From: CAWHQZ01 sp963831645
GTDB lineage: Bacteria; Pseudomonadota; Alphaproteobacteria; Rhizobiales; Aestuariivirgaceae
Direction of reading: 5' to 3'
Length of the DNA stretch: 64,000 nt
NCBI GenBank assembly: GCA_963831645.1
Contig: CAWHQZ010000009.1
Span: forward strand, 124,001 to 188,000
A program made the position numbers and the translations under genes. The number at the start of each line of letters is the position of its first letter. Position 1 is the stretch's first letter. Below the pieces are notes generated by a model that was not told where the DNA came from, did no database searches, and was given only the letters and a program-made list of their open reading frames with translations. Of the stretch, positions 54,414 through 63,275 are shown in pieces.

Positions 54414-56662
54414 AGAGATCAGGCAAGCCTGAACGCCGGCCACCTCGGCTTCCAAGCGAAGACGAAATCATCGAATTCCTCGCCGGCTCCGGAGGCAAAG
54501 CCGGCAAGCGTGATATCGCACGGGCATTCAACGTTCGGGGACCGGCCCGTATCGACCTGAAGTTGCTGCTCAGGACGATGGCTGAGAAAGGCACGCTTGC
54601 CAAACGCGGCCGCCATGTCGTGAAAACGGGTGGCCTGCCCGATGTCGCGGTTCTCGAGATCACCGGGATTGACCGCGACGGCGAGCTTGTCGCGGTGCCC
54701 GTCGACTGGGAGGAGCCGGTTTCCGGACCACTGCCCCATGTGACGCTCATTTCGTCGCAGCGCCGGTACATCCGCGGTGGTGAACCGGCTCCTGGGCGCG
54801 GCGATCGTGTCCTGGCAAAGATTTTCCCGGCGGCTTCTCGCTATGAAGGCCGTATCATCCGGAAGCTCGACCATCGGAAGGGCCGCTTGCTCGGCGTATT
54901 TCGAGCCGTCAGGGGCGCAGGCGCCCGGGTAGTTCCGGTCGACAAGAAATCACGCCACGAAATGTCGGTAAATCGAGGTGATGAAGGCGGCGCGCAACCG
55001 GGTGATCTGGTTGAAGTCGAGATAACGAAAGACCATGGCCGCGGACTGGCGATGGCCCGAGTCCTCCGTCGCCTGGGAGACATCCGGGACCACCGCAACA
55101 TCTCGCTGATCGCCATCCACGAGCATGCCATTCCGAGCGAATTCCCGGATCAGGTCATCGCGGAAGCGCGCGCCCTGCAGAAGTTCGAGGTCAGGGGCCG
55201 TCATGATCTGCGGCATCTGCCCCTCGTCACCATCGACCCCCCGGACGCGCGCGATCACGACGACGCGGTGTGGGCAGCCGCTGATTCCGACCCCTCCAAT
55301 AGAGGCGGGTTCAGAATCGTCGTGGCCATAGCCGATGTGGCTGCGTATGTGAATCCCGGCACCTCGCTCGACCACGAAGCACGGATTCGCGGCAATTCCG
55401 TCTACTTTGCCGATCGCGTCGTGCCGATGCTGCCGGAGCGGATTTCGAATGATCTCTGCTCACTGCGAGAAGGAGAAGATCGCCCCGCCCTCGCTTGCTT
55501 CATGACCTTTGATCGGTCCGGCCGCAGGACGAGACATCACTTTGAGCGCGCGCTAATGCGCTCTGCCGGCAAGCTTTCCTATGAGGAAGCACAGGCGGCG
55601 ATCGACGGCTATCCGAATCAGAAATGTAAAATTTTGCTTTCTGACGTGCTTCAGCCTCTGTGGCAGGCATACGATGTCCTTGCTCGCGCACGCGCCAGAC
55701 GTGGTCCGCTTGAGCTCGATCTGCCGGAGCGCAAAATCCTTCTCGACGCTCATGGCCTGATCGAGCGGGTATTCACGCCACAGCGCCTCGACGCCCACAA
55801 GCTTGTCGAGGAATTCATGATCCAGGCCAATGTCTCGGCAGCCGAGGCGCTGCAAGCAAAGAAATCACCCTTGATCTATCGCGTACATGAGCCACCGGCC
55901 GCCGAGAAAGTCGAAACACTGGTCCAGTTCCTGCGAACGCTTGGCATTCCGTTCGCTAGGGGGCAGGTTCCGAAGCCCAGCCACTTCAATCAAGTCCTCG
56001 AGGCGGTCAGGGGTAAGGATTACGAAAGCCTGGTCAATCAGGTGGTCCTGCGCACCCAGTCGCAGGCGGCATATTCGCCCGACCATCGCGGCCACTTTGG
56101 GCTTAATTTGCGGCACTATGCTCACTTCACCTCGCCAATTCGCCGCTACGCCGATCTCATCGTGCACCGCGCGCTCGTATCTGCCTTGTCGATGGGTAAA
56201 GGCGGGCTCAGCCAACACGACCTCGCTCGGTTGCGAGATACCGCCGACTTGATTTCGGCCTGTGAGCGGCGGGCCATGGCTGCCGAGCGCGCGACCATCG
56301 ACCGCCTGATCGCCGCTCATCTTGCTGATCGTATCGGAGCGCGGTTCCCCGGGCGCATCAACGGAGTTGTCGGGGCCGGTCTGTTCGTCACCCTCGATGA
56401 GTTGGGTGCCGACGGCTTTGTCGCCGCAGCAACGCTTGGAGCCGACTATTTCGTCTTCGACGACGCGAGCCATTCCCTGATAGGTGAAACCACCGGAGAG
56501 ACGTTCAGGCTGGGAGACAGGGTCGAGGTCGAAGTCAAGGAAGTTGCCCCGGTATCCGGCGGACTTCGTTTTGCGATGGTCTCGCCTGGACGGCGTGGCA
56601 AGCCGATGCCGCGCCCCTCGACACGTCGTCGGGCGCTTCGCCCCTCGGCTCGCCGACGCTGA
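54410..56662 (+). CDS. rnr: Ribonuclease R
   Basis: 750-residue 3'-5' exoribonuclease. N-terminal helical and cold-shock domains, RNB catalytic core VTIDPPDARDHDDAVWAA (metal Asp cluster), GNSVYFADRVVPMLPERISNDLCSL, HFGLNLRHYAHFTSPIRRYADLIVHRAL, then a C-terminal S1 domain and a short Arg-rich tail. The likely start is GTG at 54410 inside the topA stop (GTGA), though further upstream ATGs are in frame. Degrades structured RNA. Confidence 0.94.
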   Translation: MKRSGKPERRPPRLPSEDEIIEFLAGSGGKAGKRDIARAFNVRGPARIDLKLLLRTMAEKGTLAKRGRHVVKTGGLPDVAVLEITGIDRDGELVAVPVDWEEPVSGPLPHVTLISSQRRYIRGGEPAPGRGDRVLAKIFPAASRYEGRIIRKLDHRKGRLLGVFRAVRGAGARVVPVDKKSRHEMSVNRGDEGGAQPGDLVEVEITKDHGRGLAMARVLRRLGDIRDHRNISLIAIHEHAIPSEFPDQVIAEARALQKFEVRGRHDLRHLPLVTIDPPDARDHDDAVWAAADSDPSNRGGFRIVVAIADVAAYVNPGTSLDHEARIRGNSVYFADRVVPMLPERISNDLCSLREGEDRPALACFMTFDRSGRRTRHHFERALMRSAGKLSYEEAQAAIDGYPNQKCKILLSDVLQPLWQAYDVLARARARRGPLELDLPERKILLDAHGLIERVFTPQRLDAHKLVEEFMIQANVSAAEALQAKKSPLIYRVHEPPAAEKVETLVQFLRTLGIPFARGQVPKPSHFNQVLEAVRGKDYESLVNQVVLRTQSQAAYSPDHRGHFGLNLRHYAHFTSPIRRYADLIVHRALVSALSMGKGGLSQHDLARLRDTADLISACERRAMAAERATIDRLIAAHLADRIGARFPGRINGVVGAGLFVTLDELGADGFVAAATLGADYFVFDDASHSLIGETTGETFRLGDRVEVEVKEVAPVSGGLRFAMVSPGRRGKPMPRPSTRRRALRPSARRR

Positions 56663-56829
56663 TCTTGCACCCGCAAAGTGCGTCATCTCGAAGAAGGAGG
56701 CGAGACGGGCTCAATTGGGTTGTTGCCGACGGCCTGATTGCGGCAGGTTGCCGCGCGGCGGCGCGCACGCCGATGTTGCGGTGCCGGCGATGCTAGTAAG
56801 ACCAAGAACAATTCGCTTCGCACTCGGGC

Positions 56830-57276
56830 ATGATGACACCATCTTCGGATCGAGATACCTGGGCGGCCATCAGAAACGGCTTTCTCGGCGGCTGTCCGAA
56901 TTGTCGGCGTGGCAAACTGTTCCGAAGCTATTTGAAGGTCGCCGATCATTGCCCGGCGTGCGGCATCGAGCTGCACCACCATCGCACTGATGAGGCACCG
57001 CCCTATTTCACCATCTTCATCGTCGGCCACATGATCGTGCCATTGATATGGCTAGTCGAGACGACCTGGAGACCGCCCGTGTGGGTGCATCTCGTCATCT
57101 GGCTGCCGCTGGTCGCATCCCTGTCGCTTGTGTTATTGCCGGCAGTCAAGGGCGCCGTCGTCGGCATGCAGTGGGCCATGCGAATGTACGGTTTTGCGAT
57201 TGTGGTGCACCGCCATGATGGCCAGGTACGCGAGTCCGAAGTTGACGCCGCCGATATGGCTGCCATGCAGCGGTGA
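56830..57276 (+). CDS. DUF983 membrane protein
   Basis: 148 residues. An N-terminal zinc-ribbon-like part with two CxxC pairs (GGCPNCRRGKLF and DHCPACGIEL), then two membrane segments (FTIFIVGHMIVPLIWLVE; LVIWLPLVASLSLVLLPAVKGAVVG). The family is common downstream of rnr in Rhizobiales; function unknown. Confidence 0.88.
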   Translation: MMTPSSDRDTWAAIRNGFLGGCPNCRRGKLFRSYLKVADHCPACGIELHHHRTDEAPPYFTIFIVGHMIVPLIWLVETTWRPPVWVHLVIWLPLVASLSLVLLPAVKGAVVGMQWAMRMYGFAIVVHRHDGQVRESEVDAADMAAMQR

Positions 57277-58001
57277 GCGGCACTTGCGCTGAACCCTCAG
57301 CCTTGAGCCGGCGACCCGATCTCGTGACTCCGCGTGATGCCGCCACGCTCATTCTCGTCCGCAGGGAGAACGGAATCGAGAAGGTACTTCTGGGCCGACG
57401 GCATGCAGCCCACAAATTCATGCCCGGCAAGTTCGTTTTCCCGGGCGGCCGGCTCGGCGCCGATGACGGCCGGGTCCCGGTTGTCTCGGACTTGGAACCG
57501 GAGACCATGAGCAGGCTCATGGCGCGGGTTCGAAGCAGGTTTGGCGCGCAGCGGGCGCGTGGCCTGGCGCTCGCCGCAGTTCGTGAGACCTTCGAGGAGA
57601 CGGGTCTCATCGTCGGTGAGCCGTTTCCTCTTCCTGGACCAGCTGCGGGCGGATGGTTCACATTTTTCGCCACCGGTCACGCGCCGGCCCTCGCAGGACT
57701 TCGGTTCTTTGCCCGAGCCATTACACCTCCTGGCGGCATTCGGCGCTTCGATACTCGCTTCTTCGTCGCCGATGCCCGGTGCGTGGCAAATCTTGATCGG
57801 CCTTTGCCGGCGGGCACTGATGAATTGCTCTCGCCTGCCTGGTTTACTTTCGCCGAAGCGCGACGCCTTGACCTCGCGGCGATCACTGTCGACATTCTTG
57901 ATCGTCTGGCGGTTGCATGTGCGAGCGGCGGAGTTCCTCACGCGGCCGACGTCTCCTTTCAATTCATGCGGGCAGGAAAATGGCGGCGTGAACAATTGTA
58001 G
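57273..58001 (+). CDS. NUDIX hydrolase
   Basis: 242 residues, GTG start overlapping the DUF983 stop by 4 bases. The Nudix helix is ALAAVRETFEETGLIVGE (REx2EExG), preceded by FVFPGGRLGADDG. A longer than usual insertion (about 38 residues) separates the first Gly from the REx2EExG part, as in CoA-pyrophosphatase-like or plant-type Nudix proteins. Hydrolyses nucleoside-diphosphate-linked compounds; substrate unknown. Confidence 0.88.
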   Translation: MSGTCAEPSALSRRPDLVTPRDAATLILVRRENGIEKVLLGRRHAAHKFMPGKFVFPGGRLGADDGRVPVVSDLEPETMSRLMARVRSRFGAQRARGLALAAVRETFEETGLIVGEPFPLPGPAAGGWFTFFATGHAPALAGLRFFARAITPPGGIRRFDTRFFVADARCVANLDRPLPAGTDELLSPAWFTFAEARRLDLAAITVDILDRLAVACASGGVPHAADVSFQFMRAGKWRREQL

Positions 58002-58084
58002 ATTAGTGACGAGGAAATCTTGACACCTTCCCCGGCCATGGCCCATATCAAGGTCACACATCCTACTACCGTTCAGGACCGATC

Positions 58085-58252
58085 ATGGCCAAGGCCGTCA
58101 CCCTAAAGGTCAAGCTTGTTTCGACTGCCGACACCGGATACTTCTACGTCACCAAGAAGAACTCCCGTTCGCAGACCGAAAAGCTGATAATGAAAAAATA
58201 CGATCCGGTGGTCCGCAAGCACGTCGACTTCAAGGAATCCAAGATCAAGTAG
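58085..58252 (+). CDS. rpmG: 50S ribosomal protein L33
   Basis: 55 residues, MAKAVTLKVKLVSTADTGYF then VTKKNSRSQTEKLIMKKYDPVVRKHVDFKESKIK and TAG. Matches alphaproteobacterial L33, without the Cys zinc motif. An 83-base gap follows the NUDIX gene. Confidence 0.96.
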   Translation: MAKAVTLKVKLVSTADTGYFYVTKKNSRSQTEKLIMKKYDPVVRKHVDFKESKIK

Positions 58253-58331
58253 CTGACCACGCGAAGGGTGTTATCACCGCGAACGTGTGACTTTCTTCCT
58301 ATCGGCAAAGGTTGAGATGTGCCGAAAAGGC

Positions 58332-58447
58332 GGCCGGTCCGGCGGGCAAGTCGAGGAGGCCACTCGAACGCCACCGAACCGGCCAACCCCGTGAACTCAG
58401 GAGATGCGGCGGACCTGAGGACCCCGGGGCAAAGGGAAACCGCATCT
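58332..58447. other. Structured GC-rich spacer, nested inverted repeats
   Basis: Arms at 58332-58345 and 58371-58384 pair at 12 of 14 positions; between them TCGAG (58351-58355) and CTCGA (58363-58367) form an inner hairpin. Immediately downstream AGATGCGG (58402-58409) and CCGCATCT (58440-58447) form another stem. It lies in the 627-base convergent gap between rpmG and divK where pleD is usual; could be a small RNA or a terminator region. No known RNA family recognised. Confidence 0.4.
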
Positions 58448-58879
58448 GGCGGTCCCGGGAACTACGCTCGCTTCAATTCCGCCCAAAGTGTAGCCAAATC
58501 TGCCACTTTAGCCAAGCCGGCAAGGCTGGGTTTGCCTTGTTTGGTAAAGGCTTAAGGTGAACCGTTGCGGCACGGAATTGTATTAGCGGGAAATCCCCTG
58601 TTCCCAAATGGAAATTTCCTCTTCTGTTACGAACTTCCACATTCGCAGAAACGTGGGAGGATGCTGCTAACAGACTGAAGAAATTCGATTATTGCGGCTT
58701 AAGATTACAGGTTCGTGACGCGGGCAGGACTACGTTGCCGCTACGTCAATCTGGTTTGGGCCGGCGCGCTCGGCCAGGCAGATGGCCGCATCGGCTCTCT
58801 GAGAAGGGTTCCGGGTTGTGCTGGAGTTTCGCCCGGGAACACTCGCGACAACGTTGTCAACAACGTGGACGCTGGTCGT
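58448..58879. other. Remainder of rpmG-divK spacer
   Basis: About 430 bases with no frame that resembles a gene. In related genomes the diguanylate cyclase gene pleD occupies this interval; I see no GGDEF-like remnant in any frame. The AT content rises around 58560-58720, unlike the flanking genes. Confidence 0.5.
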
Positions 58880-59290
58880 TCATGACGCCGATCTAAGGAA
58901 ACCGTCGATGGTCTGGAGAAAACTCAGCACCGAGATGGGCTTGGAAATGTAGGCTTCGCAGCCGCCTTCGCGGATCTTGTCTTCGTCACCCTTCATCGCA
59001 AACGCAGTCACCGCGATAACCGGAATGTGCCTCAGGTCGTCGGCTTCCTTCAGCCACTTGGTAACTTCGATGCCCGAGACTTCCGGGAGCTGAATGTCCA
59101 TGAGTATGAGATCGGGTTTATGCTTGCGCGCGAGATCGAGCGCCGACAGTCCATCCCGCGTCTGGATCACCCGGTAGCCGTGCGCCTCGAGGAGATCACT
59201 GAACAGCTTCATATTGAGTTCGTTGTCTTCGACAACGAGCACCGATTTCGCGGCAAGCCGCGCTCGTGGCGCGTCTGCTGGTTCCGACAT
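58880..59290 (-). CDS. divK: Single-domain response regulator DivK
   Basis: 136 residues, receiver domain only. KSVLVVEDNELNMKLFSDLLEAHGYRV carries the acidic pocket, LILMDIQLPEVSG the phospho-acceptor Asp, VIAVTAFAMKGDEDKIREGGCEAYISKPIS the Thr/Lys switch. DivK controls cell-cycle kinases in Alphaproteobacteria. ATG at 59290 gives a 17-residue N-terminal extension (SEPADAPRARLAA) relative to typical DivK. pleD, usually its downstream partner, is absent. Confidence 0.92.
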   Translation of the reverse strand: MSEPADAPRARLAAKSVLVVEDNELNMKLFSDLLEAHGYRVIQTRDGLSALDLARKHKPDLILMDIQLPEVSGIEVTKWLKEADDLRHIPVIAVTAFAMKGDEDKIREGGCEAYISKPISVLSFLQTIDGFLRSAS

Positions 59291-59467
59291 TCCACTCACA
59301 CCGGTCAGCAAGGGATCCCATCCTGCGATGCGCGATGCCCGCGAAAACGCCGGGCATCGACACGGGTGTCCTTTTTCTGCCGGCATAGTGGCCGTATTGT
59401 GTAACCAAGACTTTAACGTCGGCGCTTCCGGCATCCATGTCGTGGTAAATCGCCACCAAGCTCACCA

Positions 59468-59749
59468 ATGGCACGACTCCAGCTTTCGGTCGATGATGCC
59501 TCGGCCATAGCATTGAAAGCATTTGCGTTTCTTGCCGCCAGCGAGGATCGGCTCGAGCGTTTCCTGGCGCTTTCGGGATCCTCGCCGAACGACCTCGGCA
59601 CAGAGGCGCCAACTCTCCTTTTTCAAGCCGGCGTCCTCGAGCACCTGCTGGCCGATGAACCGATGCTCCTGGAGTTCTGCGCCAACGAAGCGCTGAGCCC
59701 CGATCTGCCGGCTCGCGCGCTCCGGTGCTTGCAACTGCCTGATCGTTAA
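59468..59749 (+). CDS. DUF3572-family protein
   Basis: 93 residues, MARLQLSVDDASAIALKAF then AFLAASEDRLERFLALSG, a helical domain of unknown function found next to divK in Rhizobiales. No catalytic residues recognised. Divergent from divK and convergent with the agmatinase-family gene (4-base gap). Confidence 0.85.
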   Translation: MARLQLSVDDASAIALKAFAFLAASEDRLERFLALSGSSPNDLGTEAPTLLFQAGVLEHLLADEPMLLEFCANEALSPDLPARALRCLQLPDR

Positions 59750-59753
59750 CCCG

Positions 59754-60746
59754 TTACTTCTTCCGCTTCCGGTCGGCGACGAGGCTCACGATTTCGTACA
59801 TGACATGCGCAGCCACCATGGCCGTGATGTTGTTGTGATTGTCCTTGGTCGGCATCAGACAGACCGTATCTCCGCCGATGACTTCGAGCCCCCGCACGCT
59901 CCGCAGCAGTGTATTGGCTTCATCGATGGTCCAGCCTGTGGCGCCCGCCTCGATGTTGGAGACGCCCGGTGCAACCGCGGGATCGAGGCAATCGAGGTCG
60001 AAGGTGATATAGATCGGTGCGTCGCCGAGCCGGTCGCGGATGATCTCACAGCATCGGGCGGTCCCAAGCTCGCGGTACTCGTCCATGGTGATTACTCGAT
60101 AACCCAGATCGTAGGAAGGCTTGAGCCAGTCGCGGGTGCGGGGATTTCCCCGCATGCCGATCTGCACGCTTCGCGTTGCATCAAGATTGCCCTGGCGCAC
60201 GCAGTAGGCAGCCCAGTGTGCAGCCGACTTTTTGGCGCCCATCCAGTGTGGCAAGTTCTCATAGGAGTCGGTGTGGGCATCCAGATGCAGAAGTGCGGCC
60301 CTGCGATTGTTTGTCAGCCTGGATTTCTCCCCGGCAATCGCCTGCAGGATGGCCCCGGTAATGCCATGATCGCCGCCGATCGCTACTGGCGAAGCGCCGG
60401 CATCGGCGACTTTTTTGAAGAACGCCGAGATTCGCTCGACGCATTTCTCATTGTCCATCGCCTCGGGCAACGGGACATCGCCGAGATCATGAATGCGGCA
60501 CTGCTCCCAAGGCGAAAAGTCAAAGTGCTTGTGATAGCGCCTGTTGTGAGCTGAGACGTTGCGAACCGCCCTTGGCCCGAGGTGTTGGTCGCGCTCGGTG
60601 GAGCCATTGCCGGAACTGTGCGGAACCCCCACCAGGGCGATATCGCAGTGTTGTGGATCAGGGTCGAAGGGTGCCCGGAAAAGGGTCGGCACACCCCACC
60701 AGTAGAGGGTTTCCATCAACAGGCGATCACTATCGGAAGCGCTCAT
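59754..60746 (-). CDS. Ureohydrolase (agmatinase/arginase family)
   Basis: 330 residues. Mn-binding motifs are complete: VAIGGDHGIT, LHLDAHTDSY and TFDLDCLDPAVAPG. The family cleaves guanidino compounds (agmatine, guanidinobutyrate, guanidinopropionate) to urea and an amine; the substrate cannot be settled from sequence. Its start overlaps the stop of a short GST-like frame. Inserted between DUF3572 and dinB, which are usually adjacent. It could supply polyamine precursors. Confidence 0.9.
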   Translation of the reverse strand: MSASDSDRLLMETLYWWGVPTLFRAPFDPDPQHCDIALVGVPHSSGNGSTERDQHLGPRAVRNVSAHNRRYHKHFDFSPWEQCRIHDLGDVPLPEAMDNEKCVERISAFFKKVADAGASPVAIGGDHGITGAILQAIAGEKSRLTNNRRAALLHLDAHTDSYENLPHWMGAKKSAAHWAAYCVRQGNLDATRSVQIGMRGNPRTRDWLKPSYDLGYRVITMDEYRELGTARCCEIIRDRLGDAPIYITFDLDCLDPAVAPGVSNIEAGATGWTIDEANTLLRSVRGLEVIGGDTVCLMPTKDNHNNITAMVAAHVMYEIVSLVADRKRKK

Positions 60747-60922
60747 GCAGGGCCGCTCCCGGGCACGAGGGTGTCATGAGCTGCAGGGCTTAGCCGGCGA
60801 AACTCCGGTTTTTCCAGCTGCTCAGGCGTCATCCATACGTTTTCGTACGGAACGCCAAGCTCTTCGAGCACCAGATGCGGGGCGATCGAGCCCCAGCGTT
60901 TGATATTGTAGAGTTTGTACAT
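60743..60922 (-). pseudogene. Truncated glutathione S-transferase N-terminal domain
   Basis: 59 residues: MYKLYNIKRWGSIAPHLVLE then ELGVPYENVWMTPEQLEKPEFRRLSPAAHDTLVPGSGPA, stop overlapping the agmatinase ATG. The first 45 residues match the thioredoxin-like GST N-domain; the cis-Pro motif and the whole helical C-domain are missing. Either a remnant of a full GST gene or a degenerate leader upstream of the ureohydrolase. Too short for the usual tracks. Confidence 0.65.
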
Positions 60923-61004
60923 GACTCGTTCCTGCCGTCAGGTAGGCTATCGGATCATGCCCTGGCCTTGCAAACGCCAGCCCGCGCCTGAGGATGAGTG
61001 CTAA

Positions 61005-62328
61005 ATGATTGGGGAGCGCGCCAACCTCGTTTGGGCGGTTGAGGGTTTGTGCCGCGACTGTCTGGCGCCGGTAAATCCGAGTGACTCTCGTTGTCCGTCC
61101 TGCCGGAGCCCGCGCCTCCTCCGCCACCACGAGCTCCACTCTCTCTCGATTGCCCACCTCGACTGCGACGCTTTCTACGCTGCCGTCGAAAAACGTGACG
61201 ACCCAGGTCTGAGGGATCGGCCGGTGATCATCGGCGGCGGCCGGCGCGGCGTCGTCGCGACTGCCTGCTACGTGGCCCGCGTCAAAGGCGTAAGATCGGC
61301 CATGCCGATGTTCAAGGCGCTCAAACTTTGCCCCGAAGCAGTCGTCATCGCGCCAAATATGAGAAAATACCTGGAGGTGGGCCGTGAGGTGCGAAGGCTC
61401 ATGACGGAGTTGACGCCGTTGGTTGAGCCTTTGTCGATTGACGAGGCGTTTCTTGATCTGTCCGGGACCGCGAGGCTTCATCGTGCGAGCCCCGCTGCAT
61501 CGCTCGCCTGCCTGGCGAACCGAATAGAAGCCGAGGTCGGCATATCGGTCTCCATCGGCCTTTCCTGCAACAAGTTTCTTGCCAAGGTCGCTTCCGATCT
61601 CGACAAGCCACGCGGCTTTTCACTGATCGGCCGAAGCGAAGCGGGAGATTTTCTTGCCGGTCGGCCGGTTTCCCTGATTTGGGGCGTCGGCAAGGCGCTG
61701 CAGGCTTCGTTGGCTCGCTGCGGCATCACCACGATGGGTCAGCTCCAGGGCATGGAAAAGGACGGATCTGGTCCGCCGCTTTGGCGCCATGGGGCCGCGG
61801 CTCCATTACTTGTCGCGGGGCGAAGACTATCGGCCGGTTTCAGCCAGTGATGAAACCAAGAGCATCGGCGCGGAGACGACCTTCGATAACGATGTCGGCA
61901 AGGTCCAGGAGCTCGAGCGCATTCTGTGGCGGTTGGCAGAGAGAGTGTCCGAGCGGGCCAAAAACGCCGGGCTCGCCGGCTCGGTTGTTGTACTCAAGCT
62001 CAAGACATCGCAATTCAAGCTGCGTACCCGCAACCGGACTCTGTCTAACCCCACTCAGCTCGCTGCGCGTATCTTCTCTGCGGCTCGGGGTCTGTTGTCC
62101 AAGGAGGCCGACGGAACGCCGTTTCGGCTCATCGGCGTCAGTATTGCGGGTCTCGTGGCGAGCGAAAGCGACGCGGAACTGGCCGATCTCGATTCCTCCG
62201 TAGGCCGCAGAGCAAGGGCGGAGCGGGCAATGGACAGAGTGCGCCGCAGATTCGGCCGCGCCGCGATCGACACAGGCCTTGGCCTCGCCGGTCTCGATGA
62301 GGCAGGCGATCCGGAGAGTGAGACCTAG
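61005..62328 (+). CDS. dinB: DNA polymerase IV, Zn-ribbon type, one frameshift
   Basis: Y-family lesion-bypass polymerase, about 440 residues. N-terminal zinc ribbon (GLCRDCLA, RCPSCRSPRL), then IAHLDCDAFYAAVEKRDDP and PLSIDEAFLDLSG with the catalytic acidic residues. One extra G near 61762 breaks the frame after LQGMEK; it resumes MGPRLHYLSRGEDYRPV with KLKTSQFKLRTRNRTLS (little-finger DNA contacts). Probably an error. No SOS box seen in its immediate upstream 80 bases. Confidence 0.92.
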
Positions 62329-62365
62329 GATAAGTCGATTTGCCCGCGCTTTTGTGGAGTTTTCG

Positions 62366-63235
62366 CTAGCGGCTGCATTCCGGTGCGGTCCGGTATTCGA
62401 GCTTCGACAGGACGGCGCGCAGAGCAAACTCGCCATAATCGATGATCATGTCGCCTGCGACGCCGTTTTCATACATCTCGAAATCTACTTCGTGATTGGG
62501 CGTTCCCTCGCCTTGGTCTCCTTGCGCGGCGTCGTAGTAGCTGATGTTTACCGGCCAGGCATCAACCTCCGCCAGCTTGGAAGCATCACCCGCATTCAGC
62601 GGCGTCAACCGTCGGCCCGGTTTTCGTTTGGATCCCAGGAATGAAATTGCAGTGTATGTCTTGGTGCCTTCGGTGCCGTCGAAAACGGTGCTTTCATCGC
62701 GCGTCTCGCCAGCGAGCGCAGCGCGGATGATCTTCTTCTGATGGCCGACCGGGAAAATCGCACCGTTCGTCAGCTCGGCCTGCTGCCGGTCGGGCAATTC
62801 GATGCGACCATAAGTCGCCCCCTTGCCGATCGTCGCGGAGACGCGCGATTCGGTATCGAGCTTACCGTCAACAAAGTGCCGCTGCGTAACGTTGATGGTC
62901 TTGCCGTCTGCTGACTCCCAGGTCGAGTTCTGGGTGTCGAGCAGCTTCACCGCGCTTTCGCTCGTGACAAAGCGACTCACCATGCGAAAGTTGATGGTCC
63001 AGTCTTCACAGTCCGAGCCCAGAAGCTCGAGAGCCAGACGACCACTCACATTGACGAGGCCGCTGCGGTTCTGGGCACTCTTGAGGCCCAGCTCGTAGAC
63101 GGCAATATGCGGCTGGAGCTTCAGGCCTGCTGCCGGCGAGGCGCCCACGGCTGCGGCCAGAGACGCCAACGCACAGGCGAAGCCTCGCCCCGCCGCAAAT
63201 CTCCTTGCCCTCGCGCCGGGCCGGCGGTTAAGCAC
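62366..63235 (-). CDS. eipB: Cell-envelope integrity protein EipB (DUF1849)
   Basis: About 289 residues, exported: Arg-rich start then hydrophobic GFACALASLAAAVGASPAAG. Mature part LQPHIAVYELGLKSAQNRSGLVNVSGRLALELLGSDCEDWTINFRMVSRF matches EipB. Two Cys (SDCEDW and the C-terminal APECSR) correspond to the conserved disulphide of Brucella EipB. I prefer GTG at 63235; longer TTG/ATG/GTG starts at 63292, 63277 and 63265 would run into or abut the divergent dehydrogenase. Confidence 0.85.
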   Translation of the reverse strand: MLNRRPGARARRFAAGRGFACALASLAAAVGASPAAGLKLQPHIAVYELGLKSAQNRSGLVNVSGRLALELLGSDCEDWTINFRMVSRFVTSESAVKLLDTQNSTWESADGKTINVTQRHFVDGKLDTESRVSATIGKGATYGRIELPDRQQAELTNGAIFPVGHQKKIIRAALAGETRDESTVFDGTEGTKTYTAISFLGSKRKPGRRLTPLNAGDASKLAEVDAWPVNISYYDAAQGDQGEGTPNHEVDFEMYENGVAGDMIIDYGEFALRAVLSKLEYRTAPECSR

Positions 63236-63275
63236 CTGCGGCCCACCTCGCCGCCTTTGAGCCACGAAGCCGCCC

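Noticed and set aside
58265..58300. Weak hairpin GGTG-TTAT-CACC after rpmG as a terminator
   Set aside because: Only a 4-bp stem and no T-run follows; not enough to call.
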